From NCBI GenBank assembly GCA_021738605.1, contig JAIPBY010000175.1, positions 1 to 5,147 of the forward strand: 5,147 nt of DNA. Reading direction: 5' to 3'. The notes beneath the pieces were generated by a model. The model ran no database searches and was not told the DNA's origin. It was given only the letters and a program-made list of their open reading frames with translations. Source of the DNA: Chitinophagaceae bacterium (GTDB lineage: Bacteria; Bacteroidota; Bacteroidia; Chitinophagales; Chitinophagaceae). Position 1 is the first letter of the stretch. The number at the start of each line of letters is the position of its first letter. Shown here piece after piece: positions 1-5,147 of this stretch. Position numbers and translations under genes: made by a program.

Positions 1-1424
1 TCATATCCATTCAACAATGCTGATTCCTCAGAAAATGAGGGGAGCGGAAGTTCAGGAGGTAATGGCTTAAGCGCATTGTCTACATATAACTTGGAGTTGT
101 ACAGGGCCTTGTTTTCTTCCTGAAGCTGTTGATAGTAAGCAAGAATTGGAGCGGTCAGGTCCTTGTCTGCGGCGAGGAGGATGGTTCGCTGTAGGGCAAC
201 CATGATGTCGCGCCTGAAAGGAAGAGTGTTATCTGACAGTTCCTGGTAAATGGTAGTCAGTTGGTCTGCATCAATCCTGGAAAGGACCTCACCCATCAAA
301 GCCAGTGTTTTCTGCTTCTGCTCCTGTATAGGGCTGTCGTATAATTTCCAATTGGTTAGTCTGTATTCATTTACATAAATCCTAGAACTGTCTTCCAACG
401 ATTCAATTTCGTCAGCGCTGGCCAGCCCATTTTCAATGATCCAGGTGCGCATTTGTGCCAAACAATCCCATTGACGCTCCCACTGCAATCGCTCTGGAGA
501 CTTGTATCTTTCATGGCTTCCCGAAGTTGAGTGTCCCTGCGGCTGGGTCAGTTCCTCAACATGAAAAAGCACAGGAATATGTTCATTTCTTGCTATAGTA
601 ATGCCTTCTTCAAATACCTCACAGAGCTGGGCATAATCCCAACCCTTTACCTTGTAAATCAGCATACCATTGGTACCCCTGGATTTTTCAAAACCAGAGA
701 GTGCATCAGATATGGAGGCTTTAACCGTTTGAAATTCTTTAGGAACTGAAATTCCATACCCGTCATCCCAAACAAAAACAGCCAAGGGGACCTGCGATAC
801 GGCAGCAGCATTCATGGTTTCCCAGAAATGTCCTTCGCTGGTGGAGGCATCACCTATTGTGCAGAAACAAACTTCGTTTCCATGGCAGGAAAAACTTGTC
901 ATGTTCTCCAGCACAGGAGCATGTCTGTATATTTTTGAGGCATAGGCTAAGCCCAGTGCTCTTGGCAAATGACCGGCTGTAGGCGCCATGCCAGAGGAAA
1001 GGTTCTTGGTCTTTGTAAAATTGATGAAATTATCATGTTCATCAAGGAAAGGTGTGCAAAAATGACAATTCATTTGACGACCTGCACTATGGGGATCATG
1101 TTCAGGGTTCGGGTCTGCATAGAGCTGAGAAAAAAACTGACCCAATGTAGCGGTTCCTGTTGCCAGCGCAAAGGTCTGATCTCTGTAATAGCCAGCATAA
1201 AAATCACCAGGCTTGAAAAACTTTGCCATGGCCACCTGAGGCACTTCTTTTCCATCCCCAAAAATCCCGAACTTGGCCTTACCAGTGAGGACTTCTTTTC
1301 TGCCAAGCAGGCTGGCCTGTCGGCTTTGGAATGCAATGGTATAATCACTGATAACAGTCTGCCTGAACCCCTCAAAGGAGAGTTCATCAGCCAGCTGCTG
1401 TTCAGTGATTCCTGTGTCTTGCAT
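1..1424 (-). CDS. 2-oxoacid dehydrogenase E1 component, alpha part, probably fused alpha/beta form (partial, C-terminus beyond left edge)
   Basis: The frame is open from the ATG at 1424 to the left edge, giving 474 codons without a stop. The product resembles the E1 alpha part of thiamine-diphosphate-dependent 2-oxoacid dehydrogenases, which decarboxylate a 2-oxoacid and pass the acyl group to the E2 lipoyl domain in the cytoplasm. Visible markers are YRDQTFALATG (residues 80-90), the ThDP motif beginning IGDASTSEG (190-198) and ending WDDGYGIS (219-226), and GHSTSGSHERYK (297-308), which matches the E1 alpha phosphorylation-loop region. A separate E1 alpha is usually near 400 residues or less; this frame continues past 470, which suggests the long alpha/beta fusion known in Bacteroidota, with the beta half outside the window. 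An in-frame TAG lies four codons upstream, so ATG 1424 is the first possible ATG. The ThDP motif has Asp-Asp where Asn-Asn is usual. Substrate (branched-chain, pyruvate or other) cannot be decided here. Confidence 0.88.
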   Translation of the reverse strand, partial: MQDTGITEQQLADELSFEGFRQTVISDYTIAFQSRQASLLGRKEVLTGKAKFGIFGDGKEVPQVAMAKFFKPGDFYAGYYRDQTFALATGTATLGQFFSQLYADPNPEHDPHSAGRQMNCHFCTPFLDEHDNFINFTKTKNLSSGMAPTAGHLPRALGLAYASKIYRHAPVLENMTSFSCHGNEVCFCTIGDASTSEGHFWETMNAAAVSQVPLAVFVWDDGYGISVPKEFQTVKASISDALSGFEKSRGTNGMLIYKVKGWDYAQLCEVFEEGITIARNEHIPVLFHVEELTQPQGHSTSGSHERYKSPERLQWERQWDCLAQMRTWIIENGLASADEIESLEDSSRIYVNEYRLTNWKLYDSPIQEQKQKTLALMGEVLSRIDADQLTTIYQELSDNTLPFRRDIMVALQRTILLAADKDLTAPILAYYQQLQEENKALYNSKLYVDNALKPLPPELPLPSFSEESALLNGY

Positions 1425-1428
1425 GCGA

Positions 1429-1462
1429 CAAAACTAACCAATTTTGTTAATAAAAAATCAAC
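1429..1462 (-). promoter_or_regulatory. Bacteroidota-type promoter of the E1 gene, probably giving a leaderless transcript
   Basis: Read on the minus strand, TAGTTTTG (1436-1429) matches the Bacteroidota -7 consensus TAnnTTTG exactly. A GTTG (1462-1459) lies 22 bp upstream as a candidate -33 element. The -7 box ends only 4 bases before the ATG, so transcription would start at or next to the start codon, giving a leaderless or nearly leaderless mRNA. No Shine-Dalgarno sequence is present. The terminator just upstream makes a private promoter here likely. The -7 match is direct; the -33 assignment is weaker. Confidence 0.6.
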
Positions 1463-1516
1463 ACCCAGCCTATGGGGACAAACCTCAAATATCTGGGCAA
1501 AACCCACTGATTTGGG

Positions 1517-1549
1517 AAATAAAAAAGCGGCAGGTCAATGACCTACCGC
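1517..1549 (-). terminator. Intrinsic terminator downstream of the DUF1573 pair
   Basis: On the minus strand GCGGTAGGTC (1549-1540) pairs with GACCTGCCGC (1536-1527) as a 10-bp stem with one G-U wobble and a 3-base loop (ATT). It is followed at once by TTTTTTATTT (1526-1517). This is a textbook Rho-independent terminator. It begins 23 bases after the stop codon of the second DUF1573 gene and ends transcription before the E1 promoter. On the plus strand the same hairpin lacks a T-tract, so it should act in one direction. Confidence 0.9.
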
Positions 1550-1572
1550 AATACAAATTGTAAAAGATTTAC

Positions 1573-1989
1573 TTATTTCTTTACTGCCTTGTCAAAGTCT
1601 GAAGCAGGAACCACCTCACCAGCAATTTTAAGTTCGAACGGTGCATCGACACCTTTGATCTTTACGAAAACTGTTTTCTCGAAAGGACCAGGAGCAGCTG
1701 CGTTGAAACCAGCCTTGATTTTATCTGTCTTGGCAGCCATTACAGGCTGTTGAGGCCAGGTTGGGGTAGTGCATCCACATGAAGCAGAAGCTGTTTCAAT
1801 GATGACCGGAGCGCTGGCGATGTTGCTGAATTCAAAATCATGGGTAACTGGAACACCTTGCTTGATCTTACCAAAATTGTGGCGGATCTCTTTGAATTTG
1901 ACCATATCTTCCGCTTTCTTGGCAGCATTTTGTGCAACTGCAAAAAAACCTGTTGCCAAGATCATCAGCGTAATCATTATTTTTTTCAT
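1573..1989 (-). CDS. Secreted DUF1573 domain protein (second of a tandem pair)
   Basis: This 138-residue protein has an N-terminal signal peptide (residues 1-19, MKKIMI then a hydrophobic stretch, probable cut AVA|Q), so it should enter the periplasm. There is no lipobox cysteine. The mature part is one DUF1573 domain: HNFGKIKQG (38-45), PVTHDFEFSN (47-56), the hallmark SCGCTTP (70-76) with Cys71 and Cys73, and PGPFEKT (100-106). The family is predicted to form a small Ig-like beta sandwich of the HYDIN/ASH type, and its biochemical role is not known. The gene lies 48 bp downstream of a paralogue and is followed by a strong terminator, so the two are probably one operon. The leader is A-rich without a Shine-Dalgarno sequence, usual for Bacteroidota. 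Metal binding or disulfide formation by the Cys pair is possible but unproven. Confidence 0.92.
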   Translation of the reverse strand: MKKIMITLMILATGFFAVAQNAAKKAEDMVKFKEIRHNFGKIKQGVPVTHDFEFSNIASAPVIIETASASCGCTTPTWPQQPVMAAKTDKIKAGFNAAAPGPFEKTVFVKIKGVDAPFELKIAGEVVPASDFDKAVKK

Positions 1990-2012
1990 TGTTTCTTGTT
2001 TTTTATGTGTTG

Positions 2013-2042
2013 TAAAATTAGCGTATTTTCTTGGTTCCTAAA
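2013..2042 (-). promoter_or_regulatory. Weak candidate promoter before the second DUF1573 gene
   Basis: In the short gap between the two DUF1573 genes the minus strand reads TAATTTTA (2020-2013), seven of eight with the TAnnTTTG consensus taken loosely. A TTTA (2042-2039) sits 18 bp upstream. This could give a second transcript starting about 20 bases before the ATG at 1989. The -33 element is poor and lies in the end of the upstream gene, so read-through from that gene is at least as likely. Confidence 0.28.
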
Positions 2043-2493
2043 ACTTGGCAGCCTTAAGGAATGCAATGCTTTTGTTAAAAGGGGCGGGCTGTTCAGGAGT
2101 CTTCCAGACATTTCCCTTAATGCTTACCATAGACGTCATCCCTTTTGCATACATCAATGTAATGGTCTTTTCAAAATAGCCCGGCGTTGCTGAATTGTAT
2201 CCCACCTTGATGATAGATGTTCCGCCAGGAGCTATGGGTTCCCTGCTCCATTCAGGAGTAGTACATCCGCAAGATGCTTGCACGTTGTCGATCACCAATG
2301 GTACAGTATCGAGGTTGACGACTTGGAAATCATGAAAAACAGGCTTTCCCTGCATGATTTTCCCGAAATCAAAGGAGGTCTCCTTTACAAGAATCTTATC
2401 CTTTTTCTTGACACCATCCATGATTTGTGCTGACAACATCACCGGTAAGGAGAGTAAAACAAGGAAGACCAATATTAAAAACTGTTTAATCAT
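2038..2493 (-). CDS. Secreted DUF1573 domain protein (first of a tandem pair)
   Basis: This 151-residue protein starts with a signal peptide (MIKQ, then a Leu/Val-rich core, probable cut LSA|Q after residue 22) and carries one DUF1573 domain. Motifs are FDFGKIMQG (41-49), PVFHDFQVVN (51-60), ASCGCTTPEW (73-82) with Cys75 and Cys77, and PGYFEKT (104-110). By eye about 40 of 95 aligned positions are identical to the downstream neighbour, so the two arose by duplication or from one family. The ATG at 2493 was chosen because it puts the signal peptide at the N-terminus. A longer frame from a TTG at 2544 would add 17 polar residues, cross the promoter region and bury the signal sequence. It is probably co-transcribed with the downstream paralogue. 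It has a C-terminal tail after residue 130 that differs from the paralogue. Function of the family is unknown; a periplasmic location is inferred. Confidence 0.92.
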   Translation of the reverse strand: MIKQFLILVFLVLLSLPVMLSAQIMDGVKKKDKILVKETSFDFGKIMQGKPVFHDFQVVNLDTVPLVIDNVQASCGCTTPEWSREPIAPGGTSIIKVGYNSATPGYFEKTITLMYAKGMTSMVSIKGNVWKTPEQPAPFNKSIAFLKAAKF

Positions 2494-2505
2494 GGTATAA
2501 CTACA

Positions 2506-2524
2506 ACGTAAATCGAATTTACGT
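2506..2524. promoter_or_regulatory. Perfect 19-bp inverted repeat, candidate operator between divergent promoters
   Basis: ACGTAAAT-CGA-ATTTACGT is a perfect 8-bp inverted repeat around a 3-base centre. It lies in the 69-bp gap between the DUF1573 operon and the aminotransferase. It overlaps the candidate -7 box of the DUF1573 promoter and ends directly beside the candidate -33 element of the aminotransferase. Size and symmetry suit a dimeric regulator. There is no T-tract, and the A/T-rich arms make a terminator unlikely. The regulator is not in this window. Confidence 0.5.
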
Positions 2525-2545
2525 ATTGTTCTCTTTGAAACCAAT
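2514..2545 (-). promoter_or_regulatory. Candidate promoter of the DUF1573 operon
   Basis: On the minus strand TAAATTCG (2521-2514) matches seven of the eight positions of TAnnTTTG, with ATTG (2545-2542) 20 bp upstream as the -33 element. The start point would fall roughly 15 bases before the ATG at 2493. The -7 box lies inside the perfect inverted repeat, so a protein bound there would be expected to block this promoter. A second, poorer -7 candidate (TACGTTG) lies a few bases closer to the gene. Confidence 0.45.
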
Positions 2546-2558
2546 TTTCCTACATTTA
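2525..2558 (+). promoter_or_regulatory. Candidate promoter of the aminotransferase, probably leaderless
   Basis: TACATTTA (2551-2558) matches seven of eight positions of TAnnTTTG. ATTG (2525-2528) lies 22 bp upstream. The -7 box ends 4 bases before the ATG at 2563, the same spacing as at the E1 gene, so the mRNA should begin at or near the start codon. A closer TTTG at 2534-2537 leaves only 13 bp, which is too short for this promoter class. Confidence 0.5.
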
Positions 2559-2562
2559 CAGC

Positions 2563-3759
2563 ATGTTAAAACCATCCACCAGAGGGGACCAGATGCCCGC
2601 TTCACCCATCAGGAAACTTGTGCCATTTGCAGAAGAAGCCAAAAAAAGAGGAATAAAAGTGCATCACCTCAACATTGGTCAGCCTGATATCGAAACCCCA
2701 CCCGCTGTGATGGATGCCGTCAGGCAGGCAGACATTAAGGTACTGGCCTATAGTCACAGTGCAGGCAATGAATCCTACCGAAAAAAGCTGGTCAGCTACT
2801 ATGAAAAAGTCGGTGTTGGATTGAATGCAGGTGAAATCATCATCACGACCGGAGGGAGTGAGGCCATTGTTTTTGGCATGATGGCCTGCCTAGATGAAGG
2901 GGATGAAATCATCATTCCTGAACCTTTCTACGCAAACTACAACGGATTTGCAGTGATGGCTGGGGTAAAGATTGTCCCCATCACTTCTCACATTGAAAAC
3001 GGTTTTGCCCTCCCACCCATCGCTGAATTTGAAAATCGCATTACCCCCAAAACCAAAGCAATTCTCATATGCAATCCCAACAATCCTACCGGCTACTTTT
3101 ACAGCAAGGAAGAGATGGAAAAACTGGAAGACATTTGCCTGAGGCATCAACTCTTCCTGTTCTCAGATGAGGCATACAGGGAGTTTTGTTATGAAGGAAC
3201 CTATACCAGTGCGATGCAACTGGAAAAAATACAAGAGCAGGTCATTCTCATGGATACCATCTCCAAACGATACTCAGCCTGTGGTGCCCGAATAGGTGCC
3301 TTCATCACCAAAAACAAAGAAGTTTACCAGGCCGCCATGAAATTTGCACAGGCTAGACTGAGCCCTCCAGGCTTGGCCCAGATTCTTGGGGAAGCAGCAG
3401 TAGATCTTCCAGATGCTTATTTTGACGAACCCAAGGCGGCCTATTTATCCCGCAGGAATCTTTTGGTTCAAAGACTTAATGCGATTCCAGGCGTTTTCTG
3501 CCCCACGCCAGGGGGTGCATTCTACGTCATCGCCAGGCTGCCCATCGACGATGGAGATCGTTTCTGCCAATGGCTGCTTGAATCATTTTCCCACAACAAC
3601 CAAACAGTCATGTTGGCCCCTGCAAGCGGGTTCTACGAAACAAAAGGTTTGGGGAAAAATGAAGTAAGGCTTGCGTATGTTATCAACAATGAAGACATTG
3701 ATCAAGCCATGGATTGTCTGGAAGAGGCCCTGAAAATATATCCTGGTAAAACAAATTGA
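2563..3759 (+). CDS. PLP-dependent class I/II aminotransferase (aspartate aminotransferase-like)
   Basis: This complete 398-residue protein has the length and motifs of fold-type I aminotransferases, which move an amino group between an amino acid and a 2-oxoacid (typically 2-oxoglutarate/glutamate) in the cytoplasm. Visible features are the N-terminal substrate-cap region NIGQPDIETPP (37-47), Tyr63, TTGGSEA (95-101) for the cofactor phosphate, NPNNPTG (171-177) with Asn174, SDEAY (201-205) with Asp202 for the pyridine nitrogen and Tyr205, the Schiff-base Lys235 in DTISKRYSACGARIG with Arg243 behind it, and Arg369 in NEVRLAYV for the substrate carboxylate. No key residue is missing. ATG 2563 is preferred to the internal ATG at 2593 because the extra ten residues resemble the N-terminus of this subfamily and the -7 box sits 4 bases upstream. 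The substrate cannot be told from sequence alone; aspartate is the default family guess. It is divergent from the DUF1573 pair and convergent with the transporter, so it is probably monocistronic. Confidence 0.95.
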   Translation: MLKPSTRGDQMPASPIRKLVPFAEEAKKRGIKVHHLNIGQPDIETPPAVMDAVRQADIKVLAYSHSAGNESYRKKLVSYYEKVGVGLNAGEIIITTGGSEAIVFGMMACLDEGDEIIIPEPFYANYNGFAVMAGVKIVPITSHIENGFALPPIAEFENRITPKTKAILICNPNNPTGYFYSKEEMEKLEDICLRHQLFLFSDEAYREFCYEGTYTSAMQLEKIQEQVILMDTISKRYSACGARIGAFITKNKEVYQAAMKFAQARLSPPGLAQILGEAAVDLPDAYFDEPKAAYLSRRNLLVQRLNAIPGVFCPTPGGAFYVIARLPIDDGDRFCQWLLESFSHNNQTVMLAPASGFYETKGLGKNEVRLAYVINNEDIDQAMDCLEEALKIYPGKTN

Positions 3760-4644
3760 TCAGAAGCGGTTGATGAGAAAAACACCTCCAATCACCATGG
3801 CGGAGCCATACAAGGTATATCCATGAATGGTCTCACCAAGCACGATTACAGAAAGTATCATCGCAAAAATCGGAATCAGGTTATTGAACGCGGAGGTCTT
3901 GACAGGTCCGATTTTTTGGATCCCCTCATAATACCAAACAAAGCCCAGCACTGATCCACAAATACCCAGATAGGCAAGTGCCAGCCAAACCGTCCCATCC
4001 ACTTTTGTGGGATAGGTCTCAAAAGGAACAAAGAAAAGAATCATCAAAAAACCTAGGAGAATGGCCCAGGTGGAAGCTTGTAAAGGAGTAGTTGTCTTGA
4101 GTGCATCCTTTGCAAAGTATGTGTAAAAGGCCCAGGAGATGGGGCATCCAAGCATGAAGGCATCCCCCCAGGTAAAGCTGGTGAACACTGAAAAAATATC
4201 ACCCCTTGCAATGACAATCGCTGTTCCAGCCAAAGAGAGCAGTACACCAACAATGCGTATGCCATTGATCCTGTCTTTACCGAAAAGGGATGAAATCAAC
4301 ATGACCAGTACCGGATTCAATGCTACAATCAAGGAACCATGGCTTGCCTCCACCCGCTTCATTCCATTGAAAAAGAAAAAACTGTAAGCGAAAATGCCAG
4401 TGCTGCCCAAGACTAGCAATTGAAGGAATTGTTTTTTGTTGATGCGCAATGCAGTTTTATCTTTCATCAACATCAGTGGTATCATAAAGACAAGCGCAAA
4501 GAGATAACGGAAGGATGCGCCAGTAAAAGGTTCAAATACCTGCGATGCCATTCTGGTGGCAATGAAAGTGCCGCCCCACATGATCGCTACAAGAATCAGC
4601 TTGATGTAAATCACTGCGCGAAGGTAGTTCTTTTCAGAAGCCAT
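3760..4644 (-). CDS. EamA-family (drug/metabolite transporter superfamily) permease
   Basis: This 294-residue inner-membrane protein has the size and two-repeat layout of DMT-superfamily EamA permeases. About ten hydrophobic segments are visible, roughly at residues 13-30, 38-60, 72-93, 101-121, 129-147, 159-178, 189-208, 217-238, 248-269 and 275-292. Segments 1-5 and 6-10 form the two EamA repeats. Typical motifs are WGGTFIATR (23-31), ALNPVLVMLIS (108-118), NLIPIFAMI (255-263) and LGET (269-272). Such proteins export or exchange amino acids, nucleosides, sugars or other small metabolites; the substrate is not predictable. The ATG at 4644 was chosen over a TTG at 4650 because it overlaps the upstream stop codon as TGATG, a common coupling arrangement. 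It follows the zinc-type dehydrogenase in one operon, so it may move that enzyme's substrate or product. Its stop abuts that of the aminotransferase with no spacer and no terminator between. Confidence 0.93.
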   Translation of the reverse strand: MASEKNYLRAVIYIKLILVAIMWGGTFIATRMASQVFEPFTGASFRYLFALVFMIPLMLMKDKTALRINKKQFLQLLVLGSTGIFAYSFFFFNGMKRVEASHGSLIVALNPVLVMLISSLFGKDRINGIRIVGVLLSLAGTAIVIARGDIFSVFTSFTWGDAFMLGCPISWAFYTYFAKDALKTTTPLQASTWAILLGFLMILFFVPFETYPTKVDGTVWLALAYLGICGSVLGFVWYYEGIQKIGPVKTSAFNNLIPIFAMILSVIVLGETIHGYTLYGSAMVIGGVFLINRF

Positions 4645-4646
4645 CA
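4642..4646 (-). other. TGATG stop-start overlap coupling dehydrogenase and transporter
   Basis: On the minus strand the dehydrogenase stop TGA (4646-4644) and the transporter start ATG (4644-4642) share one base. No Shine-Dalgarno-like sequence precedes the transporter start. Re-initiation by ribosomes finishing the dehydrogenase is the simplest way for it to be translated, so the two should be made together. Confidence 0.75.
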
Positions 4647-5147
4647 GCAATCAATCATGGCTTTCACAACCTTGTTCGATGGATCGGATAGTGCTGAAAA
4701 TTTACTCTTTACATCATCAAACAATAGTCGATGGGTAATCATGGGCAATGGGTTGATTTGGCCGGATGCAATGGCAGTCATGACATGGCTGAAATCTGCT
4801 TTGGTTGCATTGCGGCTGCTCATCAGTGTTGCCTCACGCTTGTGAAATTCTGGGTGGCTAAAAGAAATCTCTCCGAGCTGCAACCCTACAAGGATGTATT
4901 TTCCTCCATGAGACATGTAGGCAAATGCATTGTTGATGGCCTTTTGGTTTCCTGTTGCATCAATGACGACACTCGGCATGTCTCCTGATGTAAACTCCTT
5001 CAACATGGCCATAGCGTCTTGTTGCAAAGGATTGATGGTATCAGAAACAGCAAAATGATTTCGGCAAAACTGAAGCCTTTCATCATTGGTATCCATCAAC
5101 ACCACTTCGGCGCCTGCCAATTGGGCAAACATGACCAATCCAATTCC
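4644..5147 (-). CDS. Zinc-type (MDR superfamily) alcohol/polyol dehydrogenase, C-terminal part (N-terminus beyond right edge)
   Basis: The frame is open from the right edge to the TGA at 4644-4646, giving 167 visible residues: the nucleotide-binding half of a medium-chain dehydrogenase. It begins in the Rossmann glycine motif (GIGLVMFAQLAGA, the end of a GxGPxG-type turn). Asp19, at the end of the second strand (VVLMDTNDER), suggests NAD rather than NADP. VIDATGNQKAI (61-71) and GGKYILVGL (81-89) follow, then SSRNATKADF (110-119), INPLPMITH (131-139) and the C-terminal helix. The SSR...NPLPMITH pattern recalls RspB/LgoD-like sugar-acid and polyol dehydrogenases, but this is pattern memory and not a search result. 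The catalytic zinc ligands lie in the missing N-terminal half, so activity cannot be judged. Frame-internal ATG or TTG codons near 5132-5138 are not the true start because the Rossmann motif continues upstream. It is coupled to the EamA permease. Confidence 0.88.
   Translation of the reverse strand, partial: GIGLVMFAQLAGAEVVLMDTNDERLQFCRNHFAVSDTINPLQQDAMAMLKEFTSGDMPSVVIDATGNQKAINNAFAYMSHGGKYILVGLQLGEISFSHPEFHKREATLMSSRNATKADFSHVMTAIASGQINPLPMITHRLLFDDVKSKFSALSDPSNKVVKAMIDC

Noticed and set aside
1464..1497. Possible hairpin CCCAG...CTGGG upstream of the E1 promoter
   Set aside because: The stem is only 5 bp with a 24-base loop and no T-tract. This is expected by chance.
1070..1507. A 145-codon open frame on the minus strand inside the E1 region
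   Set aside because: It is out of frame with the E1 reading, which carries clear family motifs over 474 codons. Its own product has no recognisable domain.
969..1541. A 190-codon open frame on the plus strand
   Set aside because: It is antisense to the E1 gene and runs through the promoter and terminator. Its composition is not protein-like and it has no recognisable motif.
2494..2544. N-terminal extension of the first DUF1573 gene from a TTG at 2544
   Set aside because: It would place 17 polar residues ahead of an obvious signal peptide and translate the palindrome and promoter elements.
2534..2558. TTTG at 2534-2537 as the -33 element of the aminotransferase promoter
   Set aside because: The spacer to the -7 box is only 13 bp, shorter than the roughly 17-23 bp used in Bacteroidota promoters; the ATTG at 2525 fits better.
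4645..4650. TTG start for the EamA permease two codons upstream of the ATG
   Set aside because: The ATG at 4644 forms a standard one-base TGATG overlap with the dehydrogenase stop, and the extra residues add nothing to the family match.
4420..4845. A 141-codon open frame on the plus strand
   Set aside because: It is antisense across the junction of the dehydrogenase and transporter genes, both of which have strong family motifs.

Overview
The window looks like a chromosomal stretch from a Bacteroidota bacterium, probably a Cytophagales-type member. The evidence is the Bacteroidota-style promoter elements (TAnnTTTG-like -7 boxes with a TTG-type -33 element), the absence of Shine-Dalgarno sequences, A-rich leaders, signal peptides ending in Ala-Gln, DUF1573 proteins, and an E1-type 2-oxoacid dehydrogenase that appears to be the long fused form. 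The lineage is an inference from these features, not from a database search.

Layout from left to right. Positions 1-1424 (minus) hold the N-terminal 474 codons of a thiamine-diphosphate-dependent 2-oxoacid dehydrogenase E1 that runs off the left edge. A 148-bp gap follows, with a clear intrinsic terminator (minus, 1517-1549) and the likely E1 promoter. Two tandem minus-strand paralogues encoding secreted DUF1573 proteins follow, at 1573-1989 and 2038-2493. A compact 69-bp divergent promoter region (2494-2562) carries a perfect 19-bp inverted repeat. It separates the DUF1573 pair from a plus-strand class I/II PLP aminotransferase (2563-3759). The aminotransferase abuts, stop codon to stop codon, a minus-strand EamA/DMT-family membrane transporter (3760-4644). 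The transporter start overlaps by one base the stop of a minus-strand zinc-type (MDR) alcohol dehydrogenase, whose C-terminal 167 residues are visible (4644-5147, cut by the right edge).

How the genes may work together. The dehydrogenase and the EamA transporter are translationally coupled, so they probably serve one small-molecule process, perhaps sugar or sugar-acid oxidation with transport. The two DUF1573 genes probably form one transcription unit closed by the terminator, which isolates them from E1. The aminotransferase stands alone and is divergent from the DUF1573 pair; the shared palindrome could connect their control. There are no RNA genes, mobile elements, CRISPR arrays or defence genes that I can support. 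No stretch over 300 bases lacks a gene. I see no convincing new multi-gene system. The points most worth a second look are the palindrome between the divergent promoters, the paired SCGC-containing DUF1573 proteins, and unusual residues in the E1 active-site region.
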